Shown here: positions 1 to 13,900 of the stretch, one piece after another
How positions within the stretch are numbered: the first letter of the stretch is position 1
Layout: every line of letters starts with the position of its first letter
NCBI GenBank assembly: GCA_002633025.1
Contig: NMRB01000444.1
Coordinates: 13,329-77,328, forward strand
Source of the DNA: Notospermus geniculatus
Taxonomy: Eukaryota > Nemertea > Pilidiophora > Heteronemertea > Lineidae
Direction of reading: 5' to 3'
Length of the DNA stretch: 64,000 nucleotides
Made by a program: the position numbers and the translations under genes
The notes under the pieces: model-generated
Seen by the model: only the letters and a program-made list of their open reading frames with translations
The model's database searches: none
What the model was told of the DNA's origin: nothing

Positions 1-70
1 CTAACGGACGACGACGACGGACGACGACGGACGACGGACGCAGACCCACGACATAAGCTCACTCCAGGTG
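1..70 (+). repeat. Fragment of dispersed GACGACGGACG repeat
   Basis: (GACGACG)-rich run followed by AAGCTCACTCCAGGTGAGCT, a short hairpin. The same ending occurs at 7060-7112. Right-hand end of an element cut by the window edge. Confidence 0.6.
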
Positions 71-483
71 AGCTAAAAATGCAGAAAATAAAAATAAAAA
101 ATAATAAAAACTTTGGTAGCAATGTAGCATCATGACGTCATGGACCGGATTCCTGTCTATTGTTGGGAAGAAAACGATGTCATGGACCGGAGCGAAGTGG
201 TTAATCCGTACTTTCGTCACATGAAACGCAAAGCTCCCACTTACATGCTCTTGTTTGCACATAGCAAGTGTCCTGCCAACCCTGGCAGCCCTAAGGTGGC
301 ACTGCTGATGTCCACTAATTCTTCTAATCTCTTCGTAAATGTTTCGTCCTCTGTTGGTTCCAAGAAATTCAACAGGGAGGGGAGACTGGTGGGCAGCTCA
401 TCATTCTGAAAAAAAGTTAGGTTATTAAGAAAATTTCACAGTTCAGAAATGAGGACCGGTGGAATATCCTCAGGGCATCTTTC
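71..483. other. Intron or 3' region, nothing recognised
   Basis: No dynein motif, repeat family or RNA gene seen. An open frame on the plus strand at 140-409 has no recognisable protein features. Confidence 0.4.
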
Positions 484-637
484 TATGGGAGAGTTTTCTC
501 GTGTGAGTTGGCTCTCTATGGGTAACTCAACTCTGAGCAGATGTTTGTGTCATTGGTCTCAGTGTAAGCCGTACGGAAACAAACAGTGGAGAATTGCCCA
601 TTGTGAGCCAACTCCAACGAGAAAACTCTCCCATGGA
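484..637. mobile_element. Short MITE, family TATGGGAGAGTTTTCTCG
   Basis: Inverted termini TATGGGAGAGTTTTCTCG...GAGAAAACTCTCCCATGGATA. Relatives at 27865-28034, 35819-35983, 44323-44485, 46924-47079 and 53058-53212. Confidence 0.8.
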
Positions 638-755
638 TATGAATCTTTACACCATAATCCAGGATTCCCATCCTTTGGGGAAAAATGATTTCAAGAACTT
701 TTCAAGACCCAAAAGGAATACCGGTACATTTCAAGATTTGGTGGGTTTGTTATTA

Positions 756-1175
756 CAGTCCTCCATCGCTATTACGAACCCTTCAGGGTCCAAGGGGTAA
801 GTTCGTACTAATGAGGAGTTCGTAATAGCGAGGATTCGTCCGTGGGGGCATGATGACCACGCCGAGTAGGCCTAAGACATGTACACTTCATTTTCAGGAC
901 TAACTTTACTGAATATTCGCCTGATTATTACTCAAACATGCATTAATTAAACCCAAGCTTGAATAATTCGGTTTGTATTGTACACTTATCAAACCCAAGC
1001 TTGGATAATTTGGGTTGTATCATACACAGCGTATTGATCATGGGCAGGAATTGGGCCACACGGCCGACCGAACAGCCAAATTACATACATGTCGTGAAAT
1101 TTTGAGAGCCTGACGTTGGGTTCATAATATCCGGGAGTTCGTAAAATCGAGGTTCGTAAGAGCGAGGGGGGACTG
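756..1175. mobile_element. Pogo-like MITE with TA target duplication
   Basis: Termini CAGTCCTCCATCGCTATTACG and ...CGAGGGGGGACTG, flanked by TA on both sides. Other copies at 9569-9991, 41312-41756 and 49964-51271. No transposase, so non-autonomous. CAGT...TACGAAC termini resemble pogo/Tigger elements. Confidence 0.88.
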
Positions 1176-1177
1176 TA

Positions 1178-1660
1178 CTTTAAACGAAATTGTCACTGGC
1201 AGTGAAATGAAACAGCAAACTTGACGCTAGGTGGCGATATCAGTGTATATCACCACTAGTATCGGCGCTAGGTTTCCATCTTGAAAAGTAGTGCGAGCGC
1301 GGAGCAAACAGTAGAAATTCTTCCAATAGTTAAGCGGTCACCCCATCACTCGTTTTCTACGCCTACAATATAGATCGTTGAAAATAGGTGTATAAAGGTA
1401 CAGAGTGATACAAACATTGGTGGAGTAGATATAAATTAATAATAAAGTTATTCTGTTTCATTTTCGACAAGATAAATACTGTTTTCTGCAAATAATACCA
1501 TTTTGAAAAAGAAGTTCGTGTCACGTGATAGACCAGCCCACCGACGATGACGTCAAGGGTTTCAAGATGGCGATCTAGCGTCGATGGCAGTGTTAAAATT
1601 TTCGTCCGATGACGTCAAAAAATTTCAACGCTGTCGTGGAGTATGATGAAACAGTTAGAC
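1178..1660. other. Intron, nothing recognised
   Basis: AT-rich sequence after the last visible exon. No motif of the remaining dynein C terminus found on the minus strand. Confidence 0.4.
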
Positions 1661-1664
1661 ATAC

Positions 1665-1961
1665 CACTTTGTGCGTCGAACTGGCCCGTGCGCCGATGAT
1701 CTGCTCAATTGCTGCCTTCACTACATCCTTGTCGCATCCATCGATACTCTGACTGCTGTAGACAAGTTGGAGAAGATCGACAATACCGTCACTTCTGTCA
1801 GCGATAAGTAACAGCTGTTTCAGGAGCAACAGCGACGTCAAGAAATCTCCGTGAGACCAGTCAACTGGATGGTTGAATGCGATGTCACCATATGAACGTT
1901 GATGCAGAAGAGCTGCTTGGAGGATGGTCAGCGGAAGGTGTAGTTTCTTTAAACCATCAGT
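1665..1961 (-). CDS. Exon 67 (last visible): C-terminal region
   Basis: 99 codons, phase 0/0; acceptor TTCTTCAG, donor [26 protein letters not shown] matches L-x-F-F-H-A-V-[VI]-x-E-R-[RK]-x-[FY]-G-x-x-G-W-N. About 250 more residues of the C-terminal domain are expected beyond position 1. Confidence 0.93.
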
Positions 1962-4900
1962 CTGAAGAAGAGAGAGCAGGTTGATTGTAATACAAGATTC
2001 TTCTTTTTTGAAAGTTTTTTTCACCCCAAATTTAGTAACTGATAAATATCAAGAAGTCAACTTCCAGAATCTCGTGAATTTTCGACCCCAACCGGGGTCT
2101 TCCTCAGGCACTTTTCAGTTAGAGACCAGAAAAGACTGAGCTGAATCCCAAATGTACATGTAGATCTGAAGAATCCTGTACAAACAGGACAATTAAGGAT
2201 GAATAAAGTCCAAGCCCCATAAATTGGTTGCTAGATTCTGGAAGTTGACTTCTTGATATTTATCACTTTGTGTGTCAATTTTTGTGCTTTCTCGTTCTTT
2301 GAATTTAGTAACTGAATAGACTATGAACTGGTTCAGATTATCAATGAGAGTTGGGCCTACATCACCTTCAACCAGTTATAGTAAAATTCACCCTAACTTC
2401 AACATGGCGAAGTGCCAGGCCTGTGCAACAGACACCATAAAGCGAACACAATGATTAAACCACAAATCACAAAACACAATATTTACCAGTTGACTGAGCA
2501 CAACCTTGCAGTGTTTGCTATAGGCTGTTCAAGTGACCCTAACATCATTAGGACATTGATTATTTACCACTGACTTGTGTACATTTCCAATCTTGGCACT
2601 TTGCCCATGTTGAACTTATGGTGAATCATACTTTAAGTATAAAGTATGATTCACCCTTACTTCGACATGGGCAAAGTACCAAGCTTGGAAATGTGCAGCT
2701 TGGCACTTTGCCCATGTTCAAGTAAGGGTGAATTATACTTTAACTGAGGCACAGTGAACAGATTGGGCATTCGACTCACCAATACGTCATCTTTGTAAGC
2801 CTTTTCCCAGTTATCGATAGCCTTCTCCGTCATGACATAGTAACGCTTGATCGTGGTCTTCAGAGAACTTGCTAACATCGTATTCACTTTCAGACCATAC
2901 TGAGTTAGAATACCAGGAAGCATTCTGCCTACATCTGTGCGTCCAATCACCCATAATCGGAAATTTCTGTGACTTTCAATGGTGGTGTCGACAGACAACC
3001 CCATCATTGACTTCCCATCAGCCACTGTACTACTGTCTCCCGCAACAGACTCCACTTCAAAAGAATCGTCAGATTTTTCTGGTGGGACTTGAGATGTGAC
3101 AATATCCTAAAAGAGCATTAAAAGAGCACTAAACGAGCATTAAAAAAGCATTATCCTAAAAGAACAATATCGATTTATTCCAAGATAAACGATTCAACAA
3201 CAACCGTTAGGAAATCAGCCCCTTAGACAAGAAATTGGGGAAATACAAGCCACACTAATCCACTGTACAAACATGAGATCACTCAAGTGTGAGGCTAATC
3301 CTGTGAAGAGAGTTCTTGATCATGAGGGATAATGTTACTCTGACCAAAATTTACCTGGTCTAAAATCCTTATTTTTCAGCCCATTTCAAAATTTTAAACA
3401 CTTTTTCTGTTAAAAATATATGCTCTTAGTCTTTCTAACTTACAGTGACAACACAATTTGCCAAATACATTTTTTTCACTTCAGCCAAGGAAACATCAGA
3501 CACTATGTAAACAAACTAATCACTGAGGTCAACAAACTAATCACTGAGGCCAACAAACTAATCACTGAGGCCAACAAACTAATCACTGAGCAAACATATT
3601 ACAAAGATAATCCTTACCCCGATATGCTCAGCATATCGGGGTGAGAAGTGAATTTTGGTCTAAGGGAGTGAAAACGACTGATAGAGTGCCTTATATGAGT
3701 GAAATCACACCATCCGTGCAAACATCCCACCAACTTACCCTCAGTAACTTGAGCACATCTTGAGACCAGGCCTTCACAAGGTGTGTGTTTTGTAGAACCA
3801 ACCAATCACCTGACTGCATACAGAATTCCAACATTTCCTTTGCCTCCGACATGGAGGCGGACGTCCCAAAGCTCAGCACCTTCACCTGGCTGGCGAGCTC
3901 GTTTTCTTTGGCGTACTGCTGGACTGCCAGAGCTGGGTTGACGAGGGAGAATCCATCTGAAAGAAAAGTGGATGAAACCGATTTATCAATTTGAATGTTC
4001 TTTGACAGACAACTGTGAATCCGGCTTTATCACCTTCAGAAATCAACCTACCTCTACCATCCTGGTCGCCAGAGGGCATCACAAATACCACAGGAACATT
4101 ACATGCTGTCATAGGGTAGACCTCGTGTATGTCATAGTTATCAAATGATGGGACGATGCCACCGAGCTGGTGGAGGACCAACGCTTGGCAGACGTCATAC
4201 AACTGAAAAGGAAAGGAATTTATAGACAATGGCAACATGAATTCCAAACTTGAAATTAGAGGACTGAAATAGGAATCTGTTATGCAGTCTGCCTCTAAAG
4301 ACCAGGGACTGTAAAATAGATATAGACAATGGCAGATAGCTTGAATTGCAGGAGACCATAATAGGAATCTGTTATGCCGTCTGCCTCTTATGACCAAGGG
4401 CTGTAACATAGATTTAATGGTTGCTTGAATGAGGAACCGGAGGAACTAGTCCGTAACGTGGCGCTGACGAACAACTCAGTTAAAACTATGACGTCGAAAG
4501 TCAAGCCAACGTTATTTGCCATTTAATTCTGAGACTACACACTACTTCAATCCCTAATTTTTCCTGAAGTAGTCCATTGAATTTCGAATTTTACACATTC
4601 ATCATCAAGTAAAGGACTGACTCAATATATCTGAATGTTTTCAAACGAAAATTCAAGCGGGAACATGTTGAATTTCATCGATGAAATTGACTATTTTAGC
4701 ATAAATAACAGACCGAAGAGCAACGTCATCGATTCTGAATGACATATCGCACATAACGTCACGAACGATGCGCGACGTCAGTGACGTTTTGAACGTCGCC
4801 AAGCATGCGCTTTTGTGTTAAAACTGAGTTGTTCCCCAGCGCCTCCTTTGGGCACTCCGGTTCCCCATTCTAGACTTCAAGTCAATGGAGTGGCAGGGAT

Positions 4901-7900
4901 ACTAATGCCCTCATTACCGACAGACCTAAACCCTTCACGATGAACACCCAGCATGAAGTAATTATGCAAAACTCACTCGTTGAGGGCAGCAGAATTTCCA
5001 GATCAGAACCTTCTGGAAAATTTCAAGATGGAGGAGGCTGTCGTCTGGTACTGAATTCATCAACGCTACAGGGAGCTGGAAGTATACGAATGATCAGTTT
5101 GATGAGATAGTTAGGCTTTTGCCCATTTCCACTCAAGAGAAAATGTAGACGAACAAGAAATGGTGGAAGCAGCCACATTTTTAGGTACTCCCTGGGCAGT
5201 GCATCAACTTCCAACAAAAAGATAATGGTTTCTTTGTTACGGCCTGACCTTGAAATATTCTTTCCATGGGGTTGAATGATTCGTCAGTGAATCCGATAGG
5301 CCATTGAGTGCTGGGTAGGCAAACTCCAACTTCAAACAGTCCAACCAACACTGAAAGAAAGGATATTCCTTCAAATGTGTGCAAAAATTTACAGCGTTTT
5401 CCATTACAGACAAAATACGGCATGAAATCTAAGCTCTTCCCATACCAATCAATCCCCAAGCATTGCAGGGAAGCACATCAGCTGCCACGCAAATGTACAA
5501 AGGATGGAATGAGGAACCCGCAGTGTCGAAAATCCCGACAGGTCGGCGCTGCGAGCAGTGCAACCGAAACAACGTCATTGACGTCGTTTTTGGTGTTGAC
5601 GTTGCATCATGAAAAAATCCGCTGTACATTTTCTACAGGAAAAATGAGATAAAGACGTTGCTGAAATCGTCGTCTATCTCTTCATTTTAAGGAAAAAAGC
5701 ATTGCAAAATTGCACTCATTTCATCTGCTACAAGATGCTGTAAATTTTAATGCCAGGTGACCGAAACGAAAGGGTGATTTTCACGCCAGAAATAAATGGA
5801 AATAACGTTAGAAAAAAGAACCTTCGGTCGCACCGCGTCGTGACGTTAGTTCCTCCAGTTCCCCATTCACAACATAATCCCGAAGATTTTGCAAGGCAGC
5901 AAGTGATATCATTGTCACGGACCCTCCATGTTCAACGAATAGGCCTAAGGCCACACAGGTGTGGCTCCAGGAAAATACACCAACGAAGTCTTGTGAAGAA
6001 GTGCAATAAATTTTTATTCAACCCTCTTTTAAAGGGTGCAAAGACGTCACATTCCATTCTTGGAATTTACATGAAACTGATTAGGCCTAGGCCTGATATT
6101 CACTCACATGACACGGATTCGCTCACACGCATTTAAGGAATGTAGTCAATTTAGGTGCAGTGGTTCGCTGGGGTGTTCAATCCACAACACACTCCCCCAC
6201 ATTGGATATGACTATGACATATCCAATAACTCATTTATATTAATATTCCACTTCAAAAAACAATTNAGGATATGGATTTAGAAAGATCAAATGCCCCCAC
6301 TCAGTCAGGACATGCATTCTGAAAGATCGAATGCCCCACTCAGTCAGGACATGCATTCTCAAAGATCGAATGCCCCCACTCAAGATGCATTCAGAAGGAT
6401 AGATGCCCACAATGAGTTGATAGCAATGGGCATCATTTGGAATTTGCACCATATTGCAGCATGTCATATGTTTGGGCCCCACACAGGAAGAAATGCGCAT
6501 CCTTCATCTTCAGAAATAAGCAATAAAATGCTGTATAACTTACATGTTCCCTGGCAATCTCGTGCTTCTGATGAATGATGTCACTTTCCAATGCCCTGAT
6601 TTGACCTTCAAACTCCGTCTTCTCGTACTTTAATGTTGCAGCCATGAGACGATTGACGAATCCCTCTGGGCTGATTGACAGGTCAATGATGCTCATTTTC
6701 TGCAGGGGGAGTTTGGCAATCCCATCACCTGGGGAAGAAACAGGCACGAGATAGAGTGTACTTTTCCAGATTGAAATGAAATGGTCCATGGACCATGTGC
6801 TCACTCGTTTGGACATTAGTGTAATGACAGAGAGAGGTACACATGTCAGTTATGAGCAATCTGGGTCAAGTCATTCCCAAGTTACAAGACCTTAATGATT
6901 TTTGGGTTATGCCACCTGGCGGCCATATTGGATGTCCGATCGAGCCAAAACTTCGAATCGAACCGAAACTTGGTGTCATACGTCATCTGACCTAGGGGTA
7001 TATATGGTATGTTCCAAGTTTCAGATCAATAGCCCCAGCGGTTACGAAACGTGCCCTGCTAATGGACGACGACGGACGCTGCACCACGACAAAAGCTCAC
7101 AGGTGAGATAAAATGTAGCAAGTTGAGAGTTTCAAATGAGATAAAATCCCTTGTCACTGATAGATCCAAGATACAGAATAGCACAAAATTGACACACAAA
7201 ATGATAATAAGCAAGAAGTCAATCTCCAATCTCTGGAGATTGACTTCTGCTTACTGTCACCGATAGAAGCTGAACAAACTTACCACACATATAGAGCGGA
7301 ACAGATGTACTCAAGTAGAGGCAGAAATCTGGATGGTAGACGAACTCCTGCTCGCCAACCCGGACTACTTTCTGCCCATTTTCATTGACTGTGAACTGGC
7401 GTAGTAATATGCCACGGAATAAGGGGTCAAGTGGCTTTCGTTCTAGGTTAGTAACCAAGACAGTTACGCCTGCAAAAAGTAAAAATTTGCACTGGATTAT
7501 GCACCGCCAGAGTGGTGAGCCTGATCTTTCAGCTCACTGCAGTTACCATTCTCAACTTAGAGCTTGAAACTTTGCCAGATTTCAATCTCTAATGTCAAAC
7601 AATGAATGGAAGGATATGTGATGCGGTGCGCCGATTACGCAGACTGGCGGAGTGTTCTTCCACTAAGAAATAGTTCGCTAATATATAGTATTCAAATGAC
7701 GAAAATCGCACATTATATGATCATTTTGTGTACTTTAGTACTCAATCATGTCAATAGTGTACTGATTCAATGCTGTCCATGCGTTTTACATGAATTCTAT
7801 CGAGTAACGATTTGAGGGATTTCATTACAACGTATATCATACGTAAGCGGCGAGAGCTACTTTCCCACTTGCCCGGCACGATCACCAAAATTTGTAAAAA

Positions 7901-10900
7901 TAGTGCCAATGGCACTGTGCCCGCTTGGCTTAAAGCAGTTTGGCCCCCTAGAGACAAAGTCAAGAATCAGATTTTGCCGAAAATTCATCTGAGGGGTTGT
8001 TACAGCCCAGAGGTACATGTAGATACGTGCAATGTTTCAAAGCAATAGGTCAAACCATTACAAAAAGAGCCAATATCATAATTTCAAGTGAACTTTGACC
8101 TCCGTGAACTTGAAAAGTAGGTCAAATTGAAAACACGAGTACTATATCTTATGTATCCCTATTAGATATACCCATGATAAAAATTTGACAAAGATCCGTC
8201 TCTTGGGAAGGGAGAAACAGTACTTTCAGTGATTTTGGTTTTGGCCCCCTAGCGGCAAAGTCAAGAATCAGACTTCGCGAAAATTTTGTCTGTAGGTTGC
8301 TGTAACCTAGAGGTACATATGTACAAAGTTTCAACATGATAGTTCAAACCATTATCAAAATACAGCCCTTTGAAATTTTTCACAAAACGCCCCCTGGAGG
8401 CCAAAATAGGAATCCAACCGTGGTCAAAATCGAACTCGATCTAGATCTTAGGCCCATATATACACCCACCAAAGATAAAAAAGATTCGTCAAAAAATAAA
8501 GGCGCTAGAGCGCTAACGAGCCAAAAGTTTACGGACGTACCGCCGTACGGACCGCCGTACGGACTGACGCACGACAGACCACCACTCAACGACCCCAACC
8601 ACAGCATAAGCCCTGCTGGGCCTTGCGGCCAAGCGGGCTAATAAACCACATTACTGGAGTGTCACTTTCAAGTTTACATACAGCGTATCAAATATGTACC
8701 AATTAATTGATATTTGAGCGATAAACACGCCTTCAGACAGCCAGGGTTTGCAAGTGTTATATTTTGTTCGCGGATGTGGCTACTTGTCATGAGTGATGCG
8801 GCAGCCTAACCATTCTGGTCGTGATCACGTACAGAAGCGCTCCGCGAATGACTGTATGACATCTGAGGGGCTTTCCCGAAGAATGACGGAAAGACCCGAG
8901 GTGTTCCGAATGTGCAGTTACAGCTCTTTAGAGTTTAAAACTCAAAGGAAACGTTGAAAAATCATCCATACTCACCATAAATGATAGCGTTTATCATCTT
9001 CTTATCCAGACTTGTGTCATCTGCTTCTACCACCCACAAATTGTTCGGCGGGTGAGTAAATTCTTCATCAGCTTTCAGCTCAGAGAGGGCGCTCTGCATC
9101 AGGGTTGTGACAGGGCGGAGGTCGTCAACACGCGGCGTCACCTGGGCATTTTGGCTGTAATGCATCGAAGCATATGTCTAGAGCATTTTTCCAACAAATG
9201 TGATCATGAGGCGAGTCAAAATAAAGTATAATTCACCCTGACTTCAACATGGGCAAAGTGCCAAGCTTGGAAATGTGCACAGGTCAGTGGTAAATAATCC
9301 AGGTCACAGTTACATGTACCTAATGATGTTAGGGTCACTTGAACAGCCTACAGCAAACACTCCAAGGTTGTGCTAAGTCAACTGGTAAATATTATGTTTT
9401 GTGGTTAAATCAGTGTGTTCACTTCATGGTGTCTGTTGCACAGGCCTGGCACTTTGCCATGTTGAAGTTAGGGTGAATTGTACTTTGCAAAGAAATTATT
9501 TGGAATGCAGCAACACCAAGTTCACAAAGTTAGCTCCTCACGAGTCACGTGGGGCCCGATTCAGAATACAGTCCTCCCTCGCTATTACGAACCCTTCGGG
9601 GTCCAAGGGTTAAGTTCGTTCTAACAAGGCGTTTGTAATAGCGAGGATTCGTCCGTTGGGCATGATGACCACGCCGAGTAGGCCTAAGACATGTACCATA
9701 CACTTCGTTTTCAGGACTAACTTTTTTGAATATTTGCCTGATTATTACTCAAACATGCATTATTAAACCCAAGCTTGGATAATTCAGTTTGTATTGTACA
9801 CTTATCAAACCCAAGCTTGGATAATTTGGGTTGTATCATACACAGTGTATTGATCATGGGCAGGAATTGGGCCACACGGCCGACCGAACAGGCAAATTAC
9901 ATACATGTCATGAAATTTTGGGAGACAGATGTTGGATTCGTAATATCCGGGAGTTCGTAAAATCGAGGTTCGCAGGAGCGAGGGAGGACTGTATTTTCAA
10001 CAGCAGAACTAGCAAACAACATCACTGGACCTTTCAAACAAGACAGAGATGACAAGTATCTTAATTGCCGTTTACCTTTTGGAAACATGGGATGCCGAAG
10101 ACTCATTCAATGAAACTGTTTCAGCCAGTGAATAATCAGTGACATCAGTGGTCGTAATTGCCGTCTCACGACTCGGCGGTATCATCAGGTCACCCTCATC
10201 GACCATCTGTGACAGAGTTGCACGACTTCCCCCTACACTTGACAAGTCCGGCGCTGGCGTCACCTTCTGCTCTTGAATAATACTTTGACCCTTCTGAAGT
10301 CTCTTCACCCATTTCTTCGCCTGGCGATCAGGATCGATCAACAACGGCCAGACGTGGTAACGATTCTGACAGCATGCACGCATGATCAGAGCATTCTGTA
10401 CGGCGTGCAAGTCAGTGGGCATGTGCTTCAGACGCCATTCGCACTGCTCTTCAAACGAACTCAAGATATCCTCAAGGGAAAAGTCAGGCCGAATAGGAAC
10501 AACAGCGTCAAGAATCTCCGATGAGGGTTTCTTCTTCGACTCGGTCAAATTCTGATTCTGGTCCACTTTCAGGCATTCCGAATGATTCTGACTCAGTTTT
10601 GACTCAATCGAAGGCTTCAGAAGTACATCCAACTTTGTCGAGCGGGAAACCGACTTGGTGCCTTTTGACAGAGTGTTTGAGCTAAAGTCCCCATTTTCAC
10701 ATCGCGTTAACCAATCAGCCATCAGTTTGGCTCGGTTATTACTATCCAACGGACCAAAGTAACAAACCGCGGCTGCAGCGATTAGGGCATCTCCAACTGC
10801 TGTTTCGATTTTCTGCTCCGAAGACGATAATTCGTCCATCCACATTTTGTTTTCCGGCTCCATATTTTCCATCAAGTTATCAGCAGTTGTGATTTGCTGG

Positions 10901-13900
10901 TCAAGTTTCTGAAAGTGAAAAACACGTACCGGTAACTCTTTCAATAAGGTAACGGCTTTATCTGCACCCAAAGCCTATATGTACTACAAAGAATCTTAAG
11001 TCTAAGGAAAAACTTAAGTCTGAAATGAAGTCATCTGATTTGCTGAAACCCTGGTCACATGATGACTTAAGTCAAACTTTAGACTTAAGTTTCTTTGTGA
11101 AACTGGGCCCTGATTTACAGCGCACAAGCTCCAAGGTAAATTGGTGAAATTTAAAACTGGAATGGATGCTTACGGATATTTGTTTCTCAATTCCCTTAGC
11201 ATGTTTCACTGCCTCCTTATGGGCCTGGATCTTCTGCTCCAGGGCATTCCGCGTCTTTGCTGCTTCAACTCGCTTTGCACCTAAGGCAGCTTGGGCCTGA
11301 AAAGAGGCATTGGATGCAAAATCCAGAGTCAAATACGGATTTCATCAGAGTGTGGAGTACAGGTATTACTACCGGTATAGGCTAATAGGGAGCATGAATG
11401 TCTGTAGAATGCAGCCACCGGTGTACTTTACCTTTTTTGAATCCCCTTCTGCATCCAACAGCTTCGCCAGCCTTGGTTTCATGGAAATACTGATGGCGCC
11501 ATACTGGTATATGGAGTGAATCCATGATGTGATAGCTGATGTCGCTGAACTGGCAGACTTGACTGCTTCGATGGAATAGCGGGGATTCTCGACGAATTCT
11601 CCCAGCTTTTTGAAAACGTGAGCTGGAATGTTATCCTTGTCGTAGAATTCCAACTCATTGAAGAAGCCATCGCTAAGCAACAGAAGTTTGGCATTTTCCC
11701 AGCTGAAAATGGAGTAAGATGAATGGTCAGGATATACTAGTAATATATTTAGGACATGGCGATTATCGGTAAGACTCGATAGAGCCTGCTCCAAACAGCA
11801 CCTACACCAAGTAAGAGGTTTTTCAGTCAATTCATTTTCCCTTATACTGTAGGTGCAGGCAATGCTACTATGCCGCGAACAATTTTGTTCTGAGTGAGGC
11901 AGGGATCAGGGCATTTCAGAATTCAACAGAAGGAATCAGCAGAAATGTAAGTTAAGATTTGGTGAAGCAAGCATGATGAAAATGGAAAATTTGCAAAAGA
12001 GGTAAACTGGACTCGAACAAAAACCATTCAGGTGGAGCAGCAGATCTGGACCACAAAAAATAAGGTCACTTTTGGTCCTTAAAAACAAATGTAAAAGAAC
12101 GAACAATAAAAGACGTAAATATACTTTGGTTCTTTTCCAAACATTATGCAGACCATGCCCATCACATCCTTGATGACCTGTGGAGGTTTGCGAAATGTTT
12201 TGATCTCAGCATAGTCGCTGACACTAAGATGCTTCATGGCATCCAGGGCGGCGTAGTAGATGGGATTAATCTGGAAGAGATCAACAGACATGAAAGAGAA
12301 ACACAGTGGTTAGAGCGTCGGACCCGGTCAGACCAAGTGGGGTAATAATTTGAGACCCTATATAAAAGCCCCACATGGATCAATTGGAAAAGAAAGTTGA
12401 TGAGAATTGCACTGTAGTTGGGCAAGAATGCAGTGAGGCTTACAATCTTTATAACAAAGTATAACAAAGTATAATTCACCCTATAAAGTATAATTCACCC
12501 TAACTTCAACATGGGCAAAGTGCCAAGCTTGGAAATGTGCACAAGTCAGTGGAAAATAATCCATGTCGCAGTTACCTAATGATGTTAGGGTAACTTTAAC
12601 AGCCAAAAGCAAACACTCCAAGGCTGTACTCGGTCAACTTGTAAATATCGTAGTTTGTGGTTTGATCATTGTGTTCACATTATGGTGTCTGTTGCACAGA
12701 CTTGGCACTTTGCCCATGTTGAAGTTAGAGTGAATATACTTTACATTACAAAGGATACAAAAATAGATCAAAAGACAATGAAGGACATCACACAGGACAA
12801 GAAAATCCAAACTGCGAGCAGCAAGATGAAGTCACATGATTTGCAAAAGAGGTACCGGTAAATTAAACTCGGACAAAAAACACACATTAACAGCAGCAAA
12901 GGATTAGGATCACAAATATCATGCCACTTTAGTGCTTCTGCTTACTATTTCATGATTAATTCAATGATTTGTTTCCAGTTTAGAGTAATAATCTCCAAAG
13001 ATTTTTCACAAATACGGGTCTGGGCACCTACTTGATATGCAGTCAATACATAACATTTTAAAAAGCAGCTGATGCATATAAAGACAGGACAAGTCAAACC
13101 ACAGATACGTGTTCCTAAACTTACCTGCTCAAACTGAACTTTCTAAAAGAGAAAATCCACACTATCAAAATAAAACCTCATTTGTACCATGGACCAGATC
13201 AACACACTGATGCCAGTGGCATCTTTGAGGAAACCAAAAATGATTTTGGTTCCGAGCAGACAGCTTTCGGAGCATGATTCAGCCAGCCAATGAGCCCTGA
13301 GCCCTTGACAACCAAAATACAGGCTGGAGGAGGCCCATGACCCAAATTGCAGCACATTCTTATTAACCAGTCTCTGTATTTTGCAGCCATTCTTCTCTAA
13401 GCTCCAAATAAAGAAAGATATTACTTCCTTACCCTATCGAATTCAGCTTGTGCCTTTTCCTTCAGATTAGACAGTGGTCCCATTATCTGTTCAATCCTTT
13501 GCTCCTCTTCACGACACCTCTCCAATGCCTGCAAAGAAGAACATTTTAAAAGGATAAGACTTGAAACCTGCAGAGTTATGTTCCACTATAGCTCATAGAC
13601 TACAAGTGTGGGACTTGGAAATTGTCTTATTACCGGTGTGTGCAAGTGCCACCTTAACTCACTGAATACAAGTGTGTGACTTGAAAACTAATACCGGTAT
13701 ATGTGTCACCGTAAGTCACTGACTACAAGTGTGACTTGAAAAATGCACTGTTACAGTATGTGCTACCATAACTCAATGACTATGGGCTGCCAGGCATGAA
13801 ACGAACTGACAATTCTGGAAAATTTTACAGAGAATGTTGTCAGGTTTGCAGAAATTTGTTCGCCCCTTAAAAAGAACTTTCCAAGTCTTCGGTAAACTTC

